Shown: positions 1 to 7,593, counted from the first letter of the stretch. The stretch: 12,718 bases of DNA from an uncultured Pseudomonadota bacterium (GCA_946479515.1 CAMLGF010000090.1:1-12718), one strand, 5' to 3'. Made by a program: numbers and translations. The notes: a model not told the origin generated them from the sequence alone.

Positions 1-1127
1 TCGTGCTCCCAGGTGGCGATGGGCGGCGAATCCTTCATCAGGCACAGCGCGAGGAACATCTCGAGGAAGCGCAGCTTGTTCTGGTTGACGCCGACCGGAT
101 CGAAGGCGCTCACGTCGAGCGCGCGCACCTCGACGTACTCGACGCCGGCTCGCAGCAGCGCCTTGGTGGGCCGCTCGCCCGAACGCGCCACGCGCTTCGG
201 TCGTATGAAGCTGTAGTACTCGTTCTCGATCTGCAGGATGTTGGCGTTGAGCTGCCGCCACTCACCGTTCACTTCCACACCCAGCTGTTCATACGGCGGA
301 TGAACCGTGGTGATGGCGCGCGACAGGTCGCGCACGTATTCCTCGAGGCTGTTGACCGACACGGCGAGCCCCGCCTGGGTGCGGTTGCGGTATCCCAAGT
401 CGCTCATGCGCAACGACGTGGCGTAGGGCTCGTACGAGGTGTCCTTCGACAATCCCGGCAGGGTGACGTTGCGGCCGCGCAGGAAGGAATTGCACACCAC
501 CGGCGAGACGCCGAATAGATAGAGCACCAGCCAGCCGTAGCGCCGGTAGTTGCGCAACAGATGGAAGTAGCGATCGGAGACGAAGTCCTGGCCACGCTGG
601 CGCGACTGAAGAAGCTCCGCCCAGGCATCCCACATCTGCGCCGGGAAGGAGTAGTTGAAATGCACTCCCGAGATGGCCTGCATCATCCGGCCGTAGCGCA
701 CGCTCAGGCCGTTGCGGTACACGGTCTTCATGCGGCCGACGTTGGAGCTGCCGAATTGCGCGATCGGGATGTCCTCGTCGCCCTCGATGCGCGACGGCAT
801 GGACGTGGCCCAGAGCAGCTCTTCGCCCATGTGCTGGTAGACGAACTGGTGCAGGTCCAGCAGGTACTGCAGCAGTTCCCAGCTGGTCCGGAAAGTGGGC
901 GAGACCAGCTCGATCAGCGCCTCGGAAAAATCGGTGGTGATGTTGTCGTTGGTGAGCGCGCTGCCGAGCGCCGCCGGATGCGGCGTGCGCGCGATGCGGC
1001 CGTCCGGACTGACCCGCAGGGATTCCTTCTCCACGCCCTTGCGGCCGCCCTGGATGATCTGCGGCTCGCCACTATTGATGAGCGCCGCGAGAGTCTGCTC
1101 GAACTTGCGATCGATGGCGGTGCTCAT
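1..1127 (-). CDS. gshA: Glutamate-cysteine ligase, C-terminus cut by window edge
   Basis: This enzyme catalyses the first, ATP-dependent step of glutathione synthesis, joining L-glutamate to L-cysteine in the cytoplasm. About 375 residues are visible of a family that is usually near 520, so the C-terminal quarter lies beyond base 1. The visible part follows the E. coli-type enzyme closely: an early KGVEKESLRV segment (E. coli has RGLERETLRV), ALGSALTNDNITTDFSEALIE, then GRMMQAISGVHFNYS, then RYGWLVLYLFGVSPVVCNSF, then ATSLRMSDLGY, then ILQIENEYYSFIRPKR and GVEYVEVRALDVSAFDPVGV. The start chosen is ATG at 1127; an in-frame ATG at 1139 would add four residues (MPAL), and neither has a strong ribosome-binding site. 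The gene lies 57 bp downstream of the SRPBCC gene on the same strand and could be read from it. The family assignment is very safe and the start is less so. Confidence 0.95.
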   Translation of the reverse strand, partial: MSTAIDRKFEQTLAALINSGEPQIIQGGRKGVEKESLRVSPDGRIARTPHPAALGSALTNDNITTDFSEALIELVSPTFRTSWELLQYLLDLHQFVYQHMGEELLWATSMPSRIEGDEDIPIAQFGSSNVGRMKTVYRNGLSVRYGRMMQAISGVHFNYSFPAQMWDAWAELLQSRQRGQDFVSDRYFHLLRNYRRYGWLVLYLFGVSPVVCNSFLRGRNVTLPGLSKDTSYEPYATSLRMSDLGYRNRTQAGLAVSVNSLEEYVRDLSRAITTVHPPYEQLGVEVNGEWRQLNANILQIENEYYSFIRPKRVARSGERPTKALLRAGVEYVEVRALDVSAFDPVGVNQNKLRFLEMFLALCLMKDSPPIATWEH

Positions 1128-1184
1128 GAGGGCCGGCATCTTGCCGGTAGCCCACCGAGTAGCGCAATCAGTCTGAGTGGAGAG

Positions 1185-1823
1185 TCAGTAAGGAATGATG
1201 TTTGCGTGCAGCCGCTGCCGCTGTTCGGATTCGCAATGGCGCCGCAGGTCGCCGAGCATCTTCGGCAGCTCGCGCCGGAAGGTCGAGCGTGCGAGCCAGT
1301 TCGGGACATAAGCCGGCGGGTCGATCTGCACCCGATACCGCACCAGCGTGCGGCCGCCGGCGCGGGGCTCGAACTCCCACACGCCTTCGTTCACCTTGAA
1401 GTCGCCGCTCACCTGCCGGAAGGCGATGCGCTGGTCGGTGACCACGTCGGCGCGAAACACGTAACGGATGCGCGGGGCGTACCACCCGAAGTCGATCTCG
1501 TGCTCGACCAGGCGCGCACCGTCATCGGCGGCTGGCGGCAGGACGCGGCAGTGACGCAGGTGCGGGACGTACTTCAGGGCATCTTCACAACGGGTCATGG
1601 CCTGGAATACGACTTCGGGGGGCGCGCTCACCAGCAGCGCGGCCTGCACCGTGCCGCTGCGCTGGGCGGCATCCAGATCGGCGCGGATCACGGTCTCACC
1701 CTGATCGACGCGCGCCGCCTCGGCGGCCGTGAGCGTGAAATCCGAAGCACGGGCGCCGGCGAGCCCCGCCAGCAGCAGCGGCACGCATGAAACCAGTGTC
1801 ACGCGGGCGAGTCTCATGACCAT
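1185..1823 (-). CDS. Exported SRPBCC/START-fold protein (polyketide cyclase-like)
   Basis: This 212-residue protein has an N-terminal signal peptide (MVMRLAR, then a hydrophobic run to about residue 26 ending GARA), so it is probably periplasmic. The rest reads as a coenzyme-Q-binding/polyketide-cyclase-type SRPBCC domain. It shows the typical opening 'SAPPEVVFQAMTRCEDALKY', a strand with 'LVEHEIDFGWYAPRIRYVF', then 'GVWEFEP...TLVRYRVQIDPPAYVPNWLARSTFRRELPKML' and a C-terminal amphipathic helix. Such domains bind hydrophobic ligands in a deep cavity; the ligand here is unknown. The frame stays open to an ATG at 1871, but the signal peptide begins at the ATG at 1823 (or 1817), so the extra 16 residues are left out. 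It is divergent from the DUF2845 gene and 57 bp ahead of gshA. Confidence 0.8.
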   Translation of the reverse strand: MVMRLARVTLVSCVPLLLAGLAGARASDFTLTAAEAARVDQGETVIRADLDAAQRSGTVQAALLVSAPPEVVFQAMTRCEDALKYVPHLRHCRVLPPAADDGARLVEHEIDFGWYAPRIRYVFRADVVTDQRIAFRQVSGDFKVNEGVWEFEPRAGGRTLVRYRVQIDPPAYVPNWLARSTFRRELPKMLGDLRRHCESEQRQRLHANIIPY

Positions 1824-1905
1824 GAGTCCGCCGGGCCGGCGAAAAGGTTCGCCGGATGGACCGTCATTCATTGCCGGTTAAGTCCCACGCGCCTAAGGTT
1901 GTCTC
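1824..1905. promoter_or_regulatory. Divergent intergenic region between SRPBCC and DUF2845 genes
   Basis: These 82 bp separate two divergently read genes and must hold promoters for both unless the transcripts start inside the neighbouring frames. I see no convincing -35/-10 pair or inverted repeat. An AAGG just upstream of the DUF2845 start can serve as its ribosome-binding site. Confidence 0.4.
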
Positions 1906-2247
1906 ATGTTCCGCTTCGCCACCGCGCTGATCCTCGGAATGCTGGCCTGCCCGCCGGCGTTCGCGGCGCTTCGCTGTGGCAGCACGATAGTGACCGAGGG
2001 GGACACCCGCGCGAAAGTGGCCGCCAGGTGCGGCGAGCCCACCGACGTCATCCAGATGGGCAGCCTCTACCGCCGCCCGGTGATCTGGATCCGGGGCCGG
2101 CCGCAGTACATCGGCGAAGACTTCATCGAAGTCGCCGTGGAGGCCTGGGTGTACAACTTCGGGCCGAACAAGCTGATGCGGCGCCTGCGCTTCGAGGACG
2201 GCATCCTCGCCGAGATCGAGACCCTGGACTACGGCTACAACGAGTAG
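1906..2247 (+). CDS. Small exported DUF2845-family protein
   Basis: This 113-residue protein has a clear signal peptide (MFRFATALILGMLACPPAFA, cleavage likely after residue 20). The mature part is about 93 residues, with two cysteines (C24 in LRCGST and C42 in ARCGEP) that could form a disulfide in the periplasm. The layout (LRCGSTIVTEGDTRAKVAARCGEPTDV, then an aromatic-rich C-terminal half with EAWVYNFGPNKLMRRLRFEDGILAEIETLDYGY) matches proteins annotated DUF2845, found in Xanthomonadales and related bacteria. The front half resembles the small 'SmpA/OmlA-like' lipoprotein fold in the way it follows G-D-x-R-x-x-V with C-G-x-P, but that is only a resemblance. The molecular function is unknown. 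The stop codon is 4 bp from the end of the convergent DUF885 gene, and I see no terminator hairpin between them. Confidence 0.8.
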   Translation: MFRFATALILGMLACPPAFAALRCGSTIVTEGDTRAKVAARCGEPTDVIQMGSLYRRPVIWIRGRPQYIGEDFIEVAVEAWVYNFGPNKLMRRLRFEDGILAEIETLDYGYNE

Positions 2248-2251
2248 CTAG

Positions 2252-4018
2252 TCAGCGCCTGCCTGCGGCGATCCACCGGTCGATCTTGGCGCTCAGCACG
2301 TCCATGGGCAGCGCGCCGTCGCGCAGAACCTCGCGGTGGAACTCGCGCACGTCGAAGCGCGCACCCAGCTCGGCTTGCGCCCGGGCGCGCAGCGCGGTGA
2401 TCTGCAGCTGGCCCAGCTTGTAACCGAGCGCCTGCCCGGGCCAGACGATGTAGCGTTCCACCTCGGCGGTGACGTCGCTCTCGGCCATCGATGAATTGTC
2501 GAGCATGTAGCGGATGGCCTGCTCGCGGGTCCAACCCTTGGCGTGCAGACCGGTATCGACCACCAGCCGCATGGCGCGCAGCATCTCATCGGAAAGCCGC
2601 CCGTACCACTGGTACGGATCGGTGAATAGCCCCAGCTCTTTTCCCAGCGACTCCGCGTACAGCGCCCAACCCTCGGCATAGGCGACGTAGTTGTTGAAGC
2701 GGCGCAGGCGCGGCAAGCCGCGCAACTCCTGCTGAAGGGAGATCTGGAAATGGTGCCCCGGCGCGGCCTCGTGCAGCGACAGGGTCTCGATCCCGAAACG
2801 GGGCTGCGCCTTCAGATTGAAGGTGTTGATGTAGAAGATGCCGGGCCGCTTGCCATCCGCCGACGGCGCCTGGTACGACGCGCCGGCCGCCGAGGCGGCG
2901 CGAAACGGCTCGACCGCGCGAATTTCGTAATCGGCCCTGGGGAAGTCGGCGAACAGCCGGGGCAGTCGCGCGTCGATGTCCTGCTTGACCTCGCGATACG
3001 CCTCGAGCAGCTCGTTCTCGTCGTCGAAATAGAACCGCGGGTCTTCCTCCAGGTGCGCGAAGAAGGCATCGAGGTCGCCCTGAAAGCCGACCTGATCCTT
3101 CACCGCCGTCATCTCGCGACGGATGCGCGCGACCTCGGCGAGGCCGAGCGCATGGATCTGCGCGGGCGCGAGATCCATTGTGGTGGCTTCGCGCACCCGC
3201 CAGCGATACCAGTCGGGGCCGTTGGGCAGGTCGGACCAGCCCACGCTGGCGCGCGCCGCGGGTAGATAGTCGCGCTCGACGAAATCTGCCAGCCGGCGGT
3301 AGGCCGGAAGTACCTCGGCGCCGAGTGCGGTGCGGTATGCCGCTGCGATGCGTTCGCGCTCCCGCACGGGGATCGTGCCAGGCATCGCCGCGATCGGCCC
3401 CCAGAACAGACTGTCCTCGATCCGCGCCGTGACGATCTCGCGCAGTTGCGGCACCGCCTTGGCGATCGCCGGCCGCGGCACCGTGACGCCGCGCGACATG
3501 CCTTGGTGCATCAGGGCGATGGCGCCCTCCACCCAGCGCGGGAATTCGCGTACGCGCGCGAGGAAGCGGTCGTAGTCCCGCGCGGTCCTGAATGGCTGCG
3601 GCCCCGTACCGGAGCCATAGACCGCGAGATCCAGCGGCAGACCGCCCATCTGGTTGAAGGGCAGCAACTCTTCCGGGAATCGCTGTCCCGCGAGCGTCTG
3701 CTCCCGCTCGGCGACGAAGACGTCGTAGGTGATGCGGCCTTGCGGCGATAATCCAGTCGTGTCGAGGCGGCGCGCCCGGTCGAGATAGGCGCGCTGGATG
3801 GCGAGCGCCCTTGCGCGAAACCCCGGGCTGGTGCTCTCGTCGAGCCGGTCGTCGTAACGCGAGTCGCCGATGGCGGTCGCGCTCATCGGCATCAGCTCGA
3901 GCTGGCGGTCGAAGTATTCCTCGACCAGCGCGTTCAAGGCCGCGTCGCCCGGGCGGGCGGACGGCATGGCGGCGCAGGCGGTGAGCGCGGCCGCGGCCAG
4001 CACGATGCATTTTTTCAT
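2252..4018 (-). CDS. DUF885-family putative metallopeptidase-like lipoprotein
   Basis: This is a 588-residue exported protein of the DUF885 family. The N-terminus MKKCIVLAAAALTAC carries a lipobox (LTAC, lipidated Cys15), so it is probably anchored to a membrane facing the periplasm. The DUF885 signature is complete: HEAAPGHH at 416-423 is a HExxxxH-like zinc motif, and YAEGWALYAE at 447-456 supplies a further glutamate (E449) likely to complete the metal site. The C-terminal region with 'YIVWPGQALGYKLGQLQI' is also typical. The family is related in fold to carboxypeptidase Taq/M32-like peptidases and is presumed to hydrolyse peptide or similar bonds, but the substrate is not known. The frame is open to 4099; the ATG at 4018 is chosen because the lipoprotein signal begins there. 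The gene is divergent from the thiolase. Family assignment is firm; activity is inferred. Confidence 0.9.
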   Translation of the reverse strand: MKKCIVLAAAALTACAAMPSARPGDAALNALVEEYFDRQLELMPMSATAIGDSRYDDRLDESTSPGFRARALAIQRAYLDRARRLDTTGLSPQGRITYDVFVAEREQTLAGQRFPEELLPFNQMGGLPLDLAVYGSGTGPQPFRTARDYDRFLARVREFPRWVEGAIALMHQGMSRGVTVPRPAIAKAVPQLREIVTARIEDSLFWGPIAAMPGTIPVRERERIAAAYRTALGAEVLPAYRRLADFVERDYLPAARASVGWSDLPNGPDWYRWRVREATTMDLAPAQIHALGLAEVARIRREMTAVKDQVGFQGDLDAFFAHLEEDPRFYFDDENELLEAYREVKQDIDARLPRLFADFPRADYEIRAVEPFRAASAAGASYQAPSADGKRPGIFYINTFNLKAQPRFGIETLSLHEAAPGHHFQISLQQELRGLPRLRRFNNYVAYAEGWALYAESLGKELGLFTDPYQWYGRLSDEMLRAMRLVVDTGLHAKGWTREQAIRYMLDNSSMAESDVTAEVERYIVWPGQALGYKLGQLQITALRARAQAELGARFDVREFHREVLRDGALPMDVLSAKIDRWIAAGRR

Positions 4019-4131
4019 CGCCGCATGGTAGCAACTGCCGTACGGAAACAGCCGGGCGCCTCCGGCAGCAACCTGTGATCCCGGGCGGTCGCGTGGCATC
4101 CTAACGAGCCTGCCACTCGCCGGAGCACCCC
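4019..4131. promoter_or_regulatory. Divergent intergenic region between DUF885 and thiolase genes
   Basis: These 113 bp must contain the promoters of both divergent genes. A small hairpin (GCCGG at 4051-4055, six-base loop, CCGGC at 4062-4066) and a CCGTACGG palindrome lie here, but both are common in DNA this GC-rich and no T-run follows. A good ribosome-binding site (GGAG, 4122-4125) precedes the thiolase ATG by 6 bases. No clear -35/-10 pair is visible. Confidence 0.35.
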
Positions 4132-5430
4132 ATGCTGGTCGGATCCCAGGTTCGTCGCGTCGCCGTGATCGGCGGCATGCGCATTCCCTTCGCCCGTGGT
4201 CATGGCGCCTACGCGAAAGTCGGCAATCAGGACATGTTCACGGCGGTGCTGCAGGCATTGGTGGCCCGCTTTCGCATTGCCGGCGAGCGCCTCGGCGACG
4301 TCACCGGCGGCGCGGTGCTCAAGCATTCCAGAGACTTCAACCTGGTGCGCGAATGCGTGCTGTCATCCGGGTTGGATCCCGCCACGCCGGGCATCGACAT
4401 GCAGCGCGCCTGCGGCACCGGTCTGGACGCGGCGGTCTCCATCGCCATGAAAATCGCGCTGGGGCAGATCGACGCCGGCATCGCCGGTGGCTTCGACACG
4501 GTGAGCGACCCGCCGGTCGTGTTCTCGCGCGAGTATCAGCAGCTGCTGTTGCGCGCCTATCGGGGCAAGACGCTCGCGCAGCGCATCAGGCCGTTCCTGT
4601 CGATCCGCCCGCGCCACTTCAAGCCGGTGATGCCCGGTGTGCTCGAGCCACGCACCGGCATGTCGATGGGCGAGCACTGCGAGCAGATGGCCAAGACCTG
4701 GCAGATTCCGCGCGCCGAGCAGGACGCGCTGGCGAACGCCAGCCACGTGAACGCCGGCAAGGCCTGGGCCCGCGGTTTCTTCAGCGACCTGGTGGTGAGC
4801 GAGTACCAGGGCCTGAGGATGGACAACAACGTGCGCCCCGACAGCACCGTGGAAAAGCTGGCCACGCTCAAGCCGGCGTTCGACCGCCGCAGCGGCCTCG
4901 GCACGCTCACCGCCGGAAATTCGACCCCGCTCACCGACGGTGCGTCCGCGGTGTTGCTCGCGTCCGAAGAATGGGCGCGCGCGCGCAATCTGCCCATCCT
5001 GGCGTGGTTCAGCTTCAGCAAGCAGTGGGCCGTGGACTACGTGAGCGGCCACGAGGGTCTGCTCATGGCCCCAGCCTACGCCGTGCCGGCCATGCTGAGG
5101 GACGCGAATCTCGCGCTGCAGGATTTCGACTTCTACGAGATCCACGAGGCGTTCGCGGCCCAGGTGCTGTGCACGCTCAAGGCCTGGGAGTCGCCCGAAT
5201 ACTGCAGGGAGCGCCTGGGGCTGGAGCGGCCGCTGGGCAGCATCGATCGCGACAAGCTCAACGTGAACGGCTCGAGCCTGGCCATCGGCCATCCGTTCGC
5301 CGCCACGGGCACGCGCATCGTCGCCTCGCTCGCCAAGCAGCTGTCGGAATCGGCGACGGCCCGGCGCGGGCTGATCTCGGTGTGTACGGCGGGCGGCATG
5401 GGCGTGGTCGCCATCCTCGAGAAGGCCTAG
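4132..5430 (+). CDS. Acetyl-CoA acetyltransferase, FadI/FadA2-type thiolase
   Basis: This 432-residue thiolase should catalyse CoA-dependent cleavage (or formation) of a 3-ketoacyl-CoA such as acetoacetyl-CoA. All catalytic landmarks are present: nucleophile Cys94 in QRACGTG, His338 in EIHEAFAAQ, His387 in NVNGSSLAIGHPFAATGTR, and the second catalytic Cys418 in CTAGGMG. The length, the opening RRVAVIGGMRIPFAR, and the AVLKHSRDFNLVRECV segment place it with the FadI/FadA2 acetyl-CoA acetyltransferases rather than the roughly 395-residue PhaA/AtoB type. GSSLAIGHPFAATG replaces the more usual GGAxALGHPxGATG, which is normal for this branch. It sits 49 bp upstream of the homogentisate dioxygenase start, and acetoacetate is an end product of that pathway, so it may take acetoacetyl-CoA to acetyl-CoA. 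A role in beta-oxidation is equally possible. Exact substrate is unproven. Confidence 0.92.
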   Translation: MLVGSQVRRVAVIGGMRIPFARGHGAYAKVGNQDMFTAVLQALVARFRIAGERLGDVTGGAVLKHSRDFNLVRECVLSSGLDPATPGIDMQRACGTGLDAAVSIAMKIALGQIDAGIAGGFDTVSDPPVVFSREYQQLLLRAYRGKTLAQRIRPFLSIRPRHFKPVMPGVLEPRTGMSMGEHCEQMAKTWQIPRAEQDALANASHVNAGKAWARGFFSDLVVSEYQGLRMDNNVRPDSTVEKLATLKPAFDRRSGLGTLTAGNSTPLTDGASAVLLASEEWARARNLPILAWFSFSKQWAVDYVSGHEGLLMAPAYAVPAMLRDANLALQDFDFYEIHEAFAAQVLCTLKAWESPEYCRERLGLERPLGSIDRDKLNVNGSSLAIGHPFAATGTRIVASLAKQLSESATARRGLISVCTAGGMGVVAILEKA

Positions 5431-5439
5431 CCCTTCCCA

Positions 5440-5459
5440 TTGGTTTCATTTGAAACTAA
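5440..5459. promoter_or_regulatory. Candidate operator palindrome upstream of hmgA
   Basis: The arms are TTGGTTTCA (5440-5448) and TGAAACTAA (5451-5459) around a TT spacer. They are reverse complements at 8 of 9 positions (G5442 is the only mismatch), with a perfect GTTTCA/TGAAAC core. It is an AT-rich island in GC-rich DNA, between the thiolase stop and the dioxygenase start. The size and symmetry fit a dimeric winged-helix repressor of the MarR type, several of which control homogentisate and other aromatic-acid operons; which regulator binds here is inference. A weak -35/-10 pair (TTCCCA at 5434-5439 and TAAATT at 5457-5462, 17 bp apart, 4 of 6 matches each) would place the palindrome in the promoter spacer, where binding would repress. 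The leader would then be very short, so the promoter call is tentative. Confidence 0.6.
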
Positions 5460-5479
5460 ATTGGCGGGCGAGGTGTTCC

Positions 5480-6607
5480 ATGAAGCACTACGTCCAGTTC
5501 CCGAGAATCGAGGGCCAGGCGTCGCGGCAGGCGCATGCCGATCTGCCGGAGGGCACCTACGAGCGTGAGATCAGCAAGGAGGGCTTCTTCGGCCCTGCCG
5601 CGCATCTTTACCACCGCCATCCGCCCACGGCCTGGGTGGATTTCGAGGGTCCCCTTCGCCCGCACGCCTTCGACTGCTCGCTGCTGACCGCCGCCCAGGA
5701 CTCGCCCTGGTCGGCCACCAGTCTGTTGCACAACGCGTCGGTGCGCCTGCGCTACTGGCGCTGCGAAAAACGCATGCCGGCGCTGGCGCGCAATGCGGAC
5801 GGCGACGAATTGCTGTTCGTGCATGCCGGCAGCGGCGAATTCTTCTGCGACTACGGACACCTGTCGTTCGCGGCCGGAGACTACATCCTGATTCCGCGCG
5901 GCACGATGTGGCGCGTGGAGTGCGCCACGCCGCTCGCGGCATTGCTCATCGAGGCGACCAACAATTCCTTCCGCCTGCCCGACAAGGGACTGGTTGGTCC
6001 GCATGCCATCTTCGACCCCGCGATGCTGGACACGCCGCGCATCGATGACGCATTCCGGGCCCAGCAGGAAGAAAGCGCGTGGCGGGTGAACATCAAGCGG
6101 CGTGGCGAGATATCCACGGTCACCTATCCCTTCAATCCGCTCGACGCGGTGGGCTGGCACGGCGACCTGTCGGTGGCGCGCATCAATCTGCGCGACCTGC
6201 GCCCGTTGATGAGCCACCGCTATCACCTGCCACCCTCGGCGCACACCACGTTCGTCTCGGATCGCTTCGTGGTGTGCAGTTTCGTGCCACGCCCCTTCGA
6301 GACGGATCCGGGCGCGATGAAGGTGCCGTTCTTCCACAACAACGACGACTACGACGAAGTGCTGTTCTATCACGCGGGAAGCTTCTTCAGTCGCGACAAC
6401 ATCCACCCGGGAATGATCACGCTGCACCCGGCCGGCTTCACTCATGGACCGCACCCCAAGGCGCTGAAAAATGTGCTCACGCCGAGCAAGGCCGGCACCG
6501 ACGAATATGCCGTGATGGTGGATGCCCGCGATGCGCTCGAGATCGCACCGGCCGCCACGGGCATCGAATGGGCCGGCTACGTCGACAGCTGGAAGTCGCC
6601 GGCGTGA
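5480..6607 (+). CDS. hmgA: Homogentisate 1,2-dioxygenase (short form)
   Basis: This 375-residue cupin-type enzyme should open the ring of homogentisate to maleylacetoacetate using O2 and Fe(II), the central step of tyrosine and phenylalanine degradation. Evidence is the family segment 'NPLDAVGWHGDLSVARINL' (residues 219-237; human HGD has NPFDVVGWHG), followed by a metal-site region with H286 (FFHNN), E293 (DEVLFYHAG) and H322 (FTHGPH), which line up with human His335, Glu341 and His371. An N-terminal cupin half precedes it (LLFVHAGSGEFFCDYG, GDYILIPRGTMWRVE). It is about 70 residues shorter than the human enzyme. The frame opens at 5450, but ATG 5480 is preceded by GCGAGG (5468-5473) at proper spacing and starts the conserved MKHYVQFPRIEG, so it is preferred. 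Its TGA overlaps the GTG of the next gene. Another aromatic dioxygenase activity is possible, but the fumarylacetoacetase partner favours homogentisate. Confidence 0.85.
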   Translation: MKHYVQFPRIEGQASRQAHADLPEGTYEREISKEGFFGPAAHLYHRHPPTAWVDFEGPLRPHAFDCSLLTAAQDSPWSATSLLHNASVRLRYWRCEKRMPALARNADGDELLFVHAGSGEFFCDYGHLSFAAGDYILIPRGTMWRVECATPLAALLIEATNNSFRLPDKGLVGPHAIFDPAMLDTPRIDDAFRAQQEESAWRVNIKRRGEISTVTYPFNPLDAVGWHGDLSVARINLRDLRPLMSHRYHLPPSAHTTFVSDRFVVCSFVPRPFETDPGAMKVPFFHNNDDYDEVLFYHAGSFFSRDNIHPGMITLHPAGFTHGPHPKALKNVLTPSKAGTDEYAVMVDARDALEIAPAATGIEWAGYVDSWKSPA

Positions 6608-7593
6608 AGTTGGCCACGCTCAAGCGCGGTGGCCGCGATGGTCGCCTCGCCCTGGTGAGCCGCGATCTCACGCGCTGCCTGCTGGTACCCGGCATCGCGC
6701 CAACGCTGCAGGCGGCGCTAGACGACTGGGCCACGGTCGCCCCGCGCCTGGCCGACCGCGCCGCCACACTGGAGATTCCCGCCGCACATGCCGACGTGAT
6801 GCCCTTCGATCCCAGCCAGTGCGCGGCGCCGCTGCCGCGCGCCTATCAGTGGGTGGATGGCAGCGCCTACGTGAACCACGTCGAGCTGGTCCGCAAGGCT
6901 CGCGGCGCGGACATGCCTGCCTCGTTCTGGACCGATCCCCTGGTCTACCAGGGAGGGTCGGACGACTTGTTAGGCGCTCACGACGACGTGCCGTTCGCGG
7001 ACGAATCCTGGGGCATCGATCTCGAGGCCGAGGTGGCGGTCATCACCGACGACGTACCCATGGGCGCCTCGGCCGCGGAGGCACACGGGCACATCAAGCT
7101 GATCGCGCTGGTCAACGACTGGTCGCTGCGCGGGCTCATCCCCGGTGAGCTTGCCAAGGGCTTCGGCTTCTATCAGTCCAAGCCCGCGACCTCGTTCTCG
7201 CCGGTGGTGGTCACGCCCGACGAGCTCGGTGACGCCTGGCGCGACTCGCGCGTGCATCTGCCGCTGCTGAGTCGCATCAACGGCCAGGAGTTCGGGCGTC
7301 CCGACGCCGGGGTGGACATGACCTTCAATTTTGCCCAGCTCATCGCGCACGCCACGAAGACGCGCCGCCTCGGGGCCGGCGCCATCGTTGGCTCCGGCAC
7401 GGTGTCCAACTACGACCGCAGCCGTGGCAGCAGCTGCCTCGCCGAAAGGCGCACGCTCGAACAGCTCGAGTCCGGCGCGCCGCGCACGCCTTTCCTGAAA
7501 TTCGGCGACCGCGTCGCGATCGAGATGCGCGATGCGCGCGGCAACAACCTGTTCGGCACGCTCGACAATCGCGTGGTCCGCTTCGAGCGTTAG
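6604..7593 (+). CDS. Fumarylacetoacetate hydrolase
   Basis: This 329-residue protein belongs to the short bacterial fumarylacetoacetase family and should hydrolyse fumarylacetoacetate to fumarate and acetoacetate, the last step of homogentisate breakdown. Divalent-metal ligands are visible as E141 and E143 (GIDLEAEVAVITDDVP) and D172 (ALVNDWSLRGLIPGE). 'QWVDGSAYVNHVELVRKARG' and 'FWTDPLVYQGGSD' are hallmarks of this subfamily, and 'AGAIVGSGTVSNYD' forms the C-terminal part of the active-site region. The start is GTG at 6604, overlapping the hmgA stop as GTGA, with GGAAG at 6591-6595 as ribosome-binding site, so translation is probably coupled to hmgA. The frame is open much further upstream, but that part is hmgA read in another frame. 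The TAG stop overlaps the convergent ybaK stop. fahA would be a fair symbol but is not assigned to avoid implying an exact orthologue. Confidence 0.9.
   Translation: MKLATLKRGGRDGRLALVSRDLTRCLLVPGIAPTLQAALDDWATVAPRLADRAATLEIPAAHADVMPFDPSQCAAPLPRAYQWVDGSAYVNHVELVRKARGADMPASFWTDPLVYQGGSDDLLGAHDDVPFADESWGIDLEAEVAVITDDVPMGASAAEAHGHIKLIALVNDWSLRGLIPGELAKGFGFYQSKPATSFSPVVVTPDELGDAWRDSRVHLPLLSRINGQEFGRPDAGVDMTFNFAQLIAHATKTRRLGAGAIVGSGTVSNYDRSRGSSCLAERRTLEQLESGAPRTPFLKFGDRVAIEMRDARGNNLFGTLDNRVVRFER

Noticed and set aside
561..1790. A 409-codon plus-strand frame antisense to gshA and the SRPBCC gene
   Set aside because: It runs opposite two well-supported genes, has no ribosome-binding site and no recognisable domain, and its composition is a codon-mirror of the other strand.
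1824..1871. N-terminal extension of the SRPBCC protein to ATG 1871
   Set aside because: It would put 16 polar residues in front of an obvious signal peptide, and the ATG at 1823 starts the signal directly.
4051..4066. GCCGG/CCGGC hairpin between the DUF885 and thiolase genes
   Set aside because: The stem is only 5 bp in GC-rich DNA, with no T-run. It lies between divergent starts, so it is not a terminator, and it is too short to call an operator.
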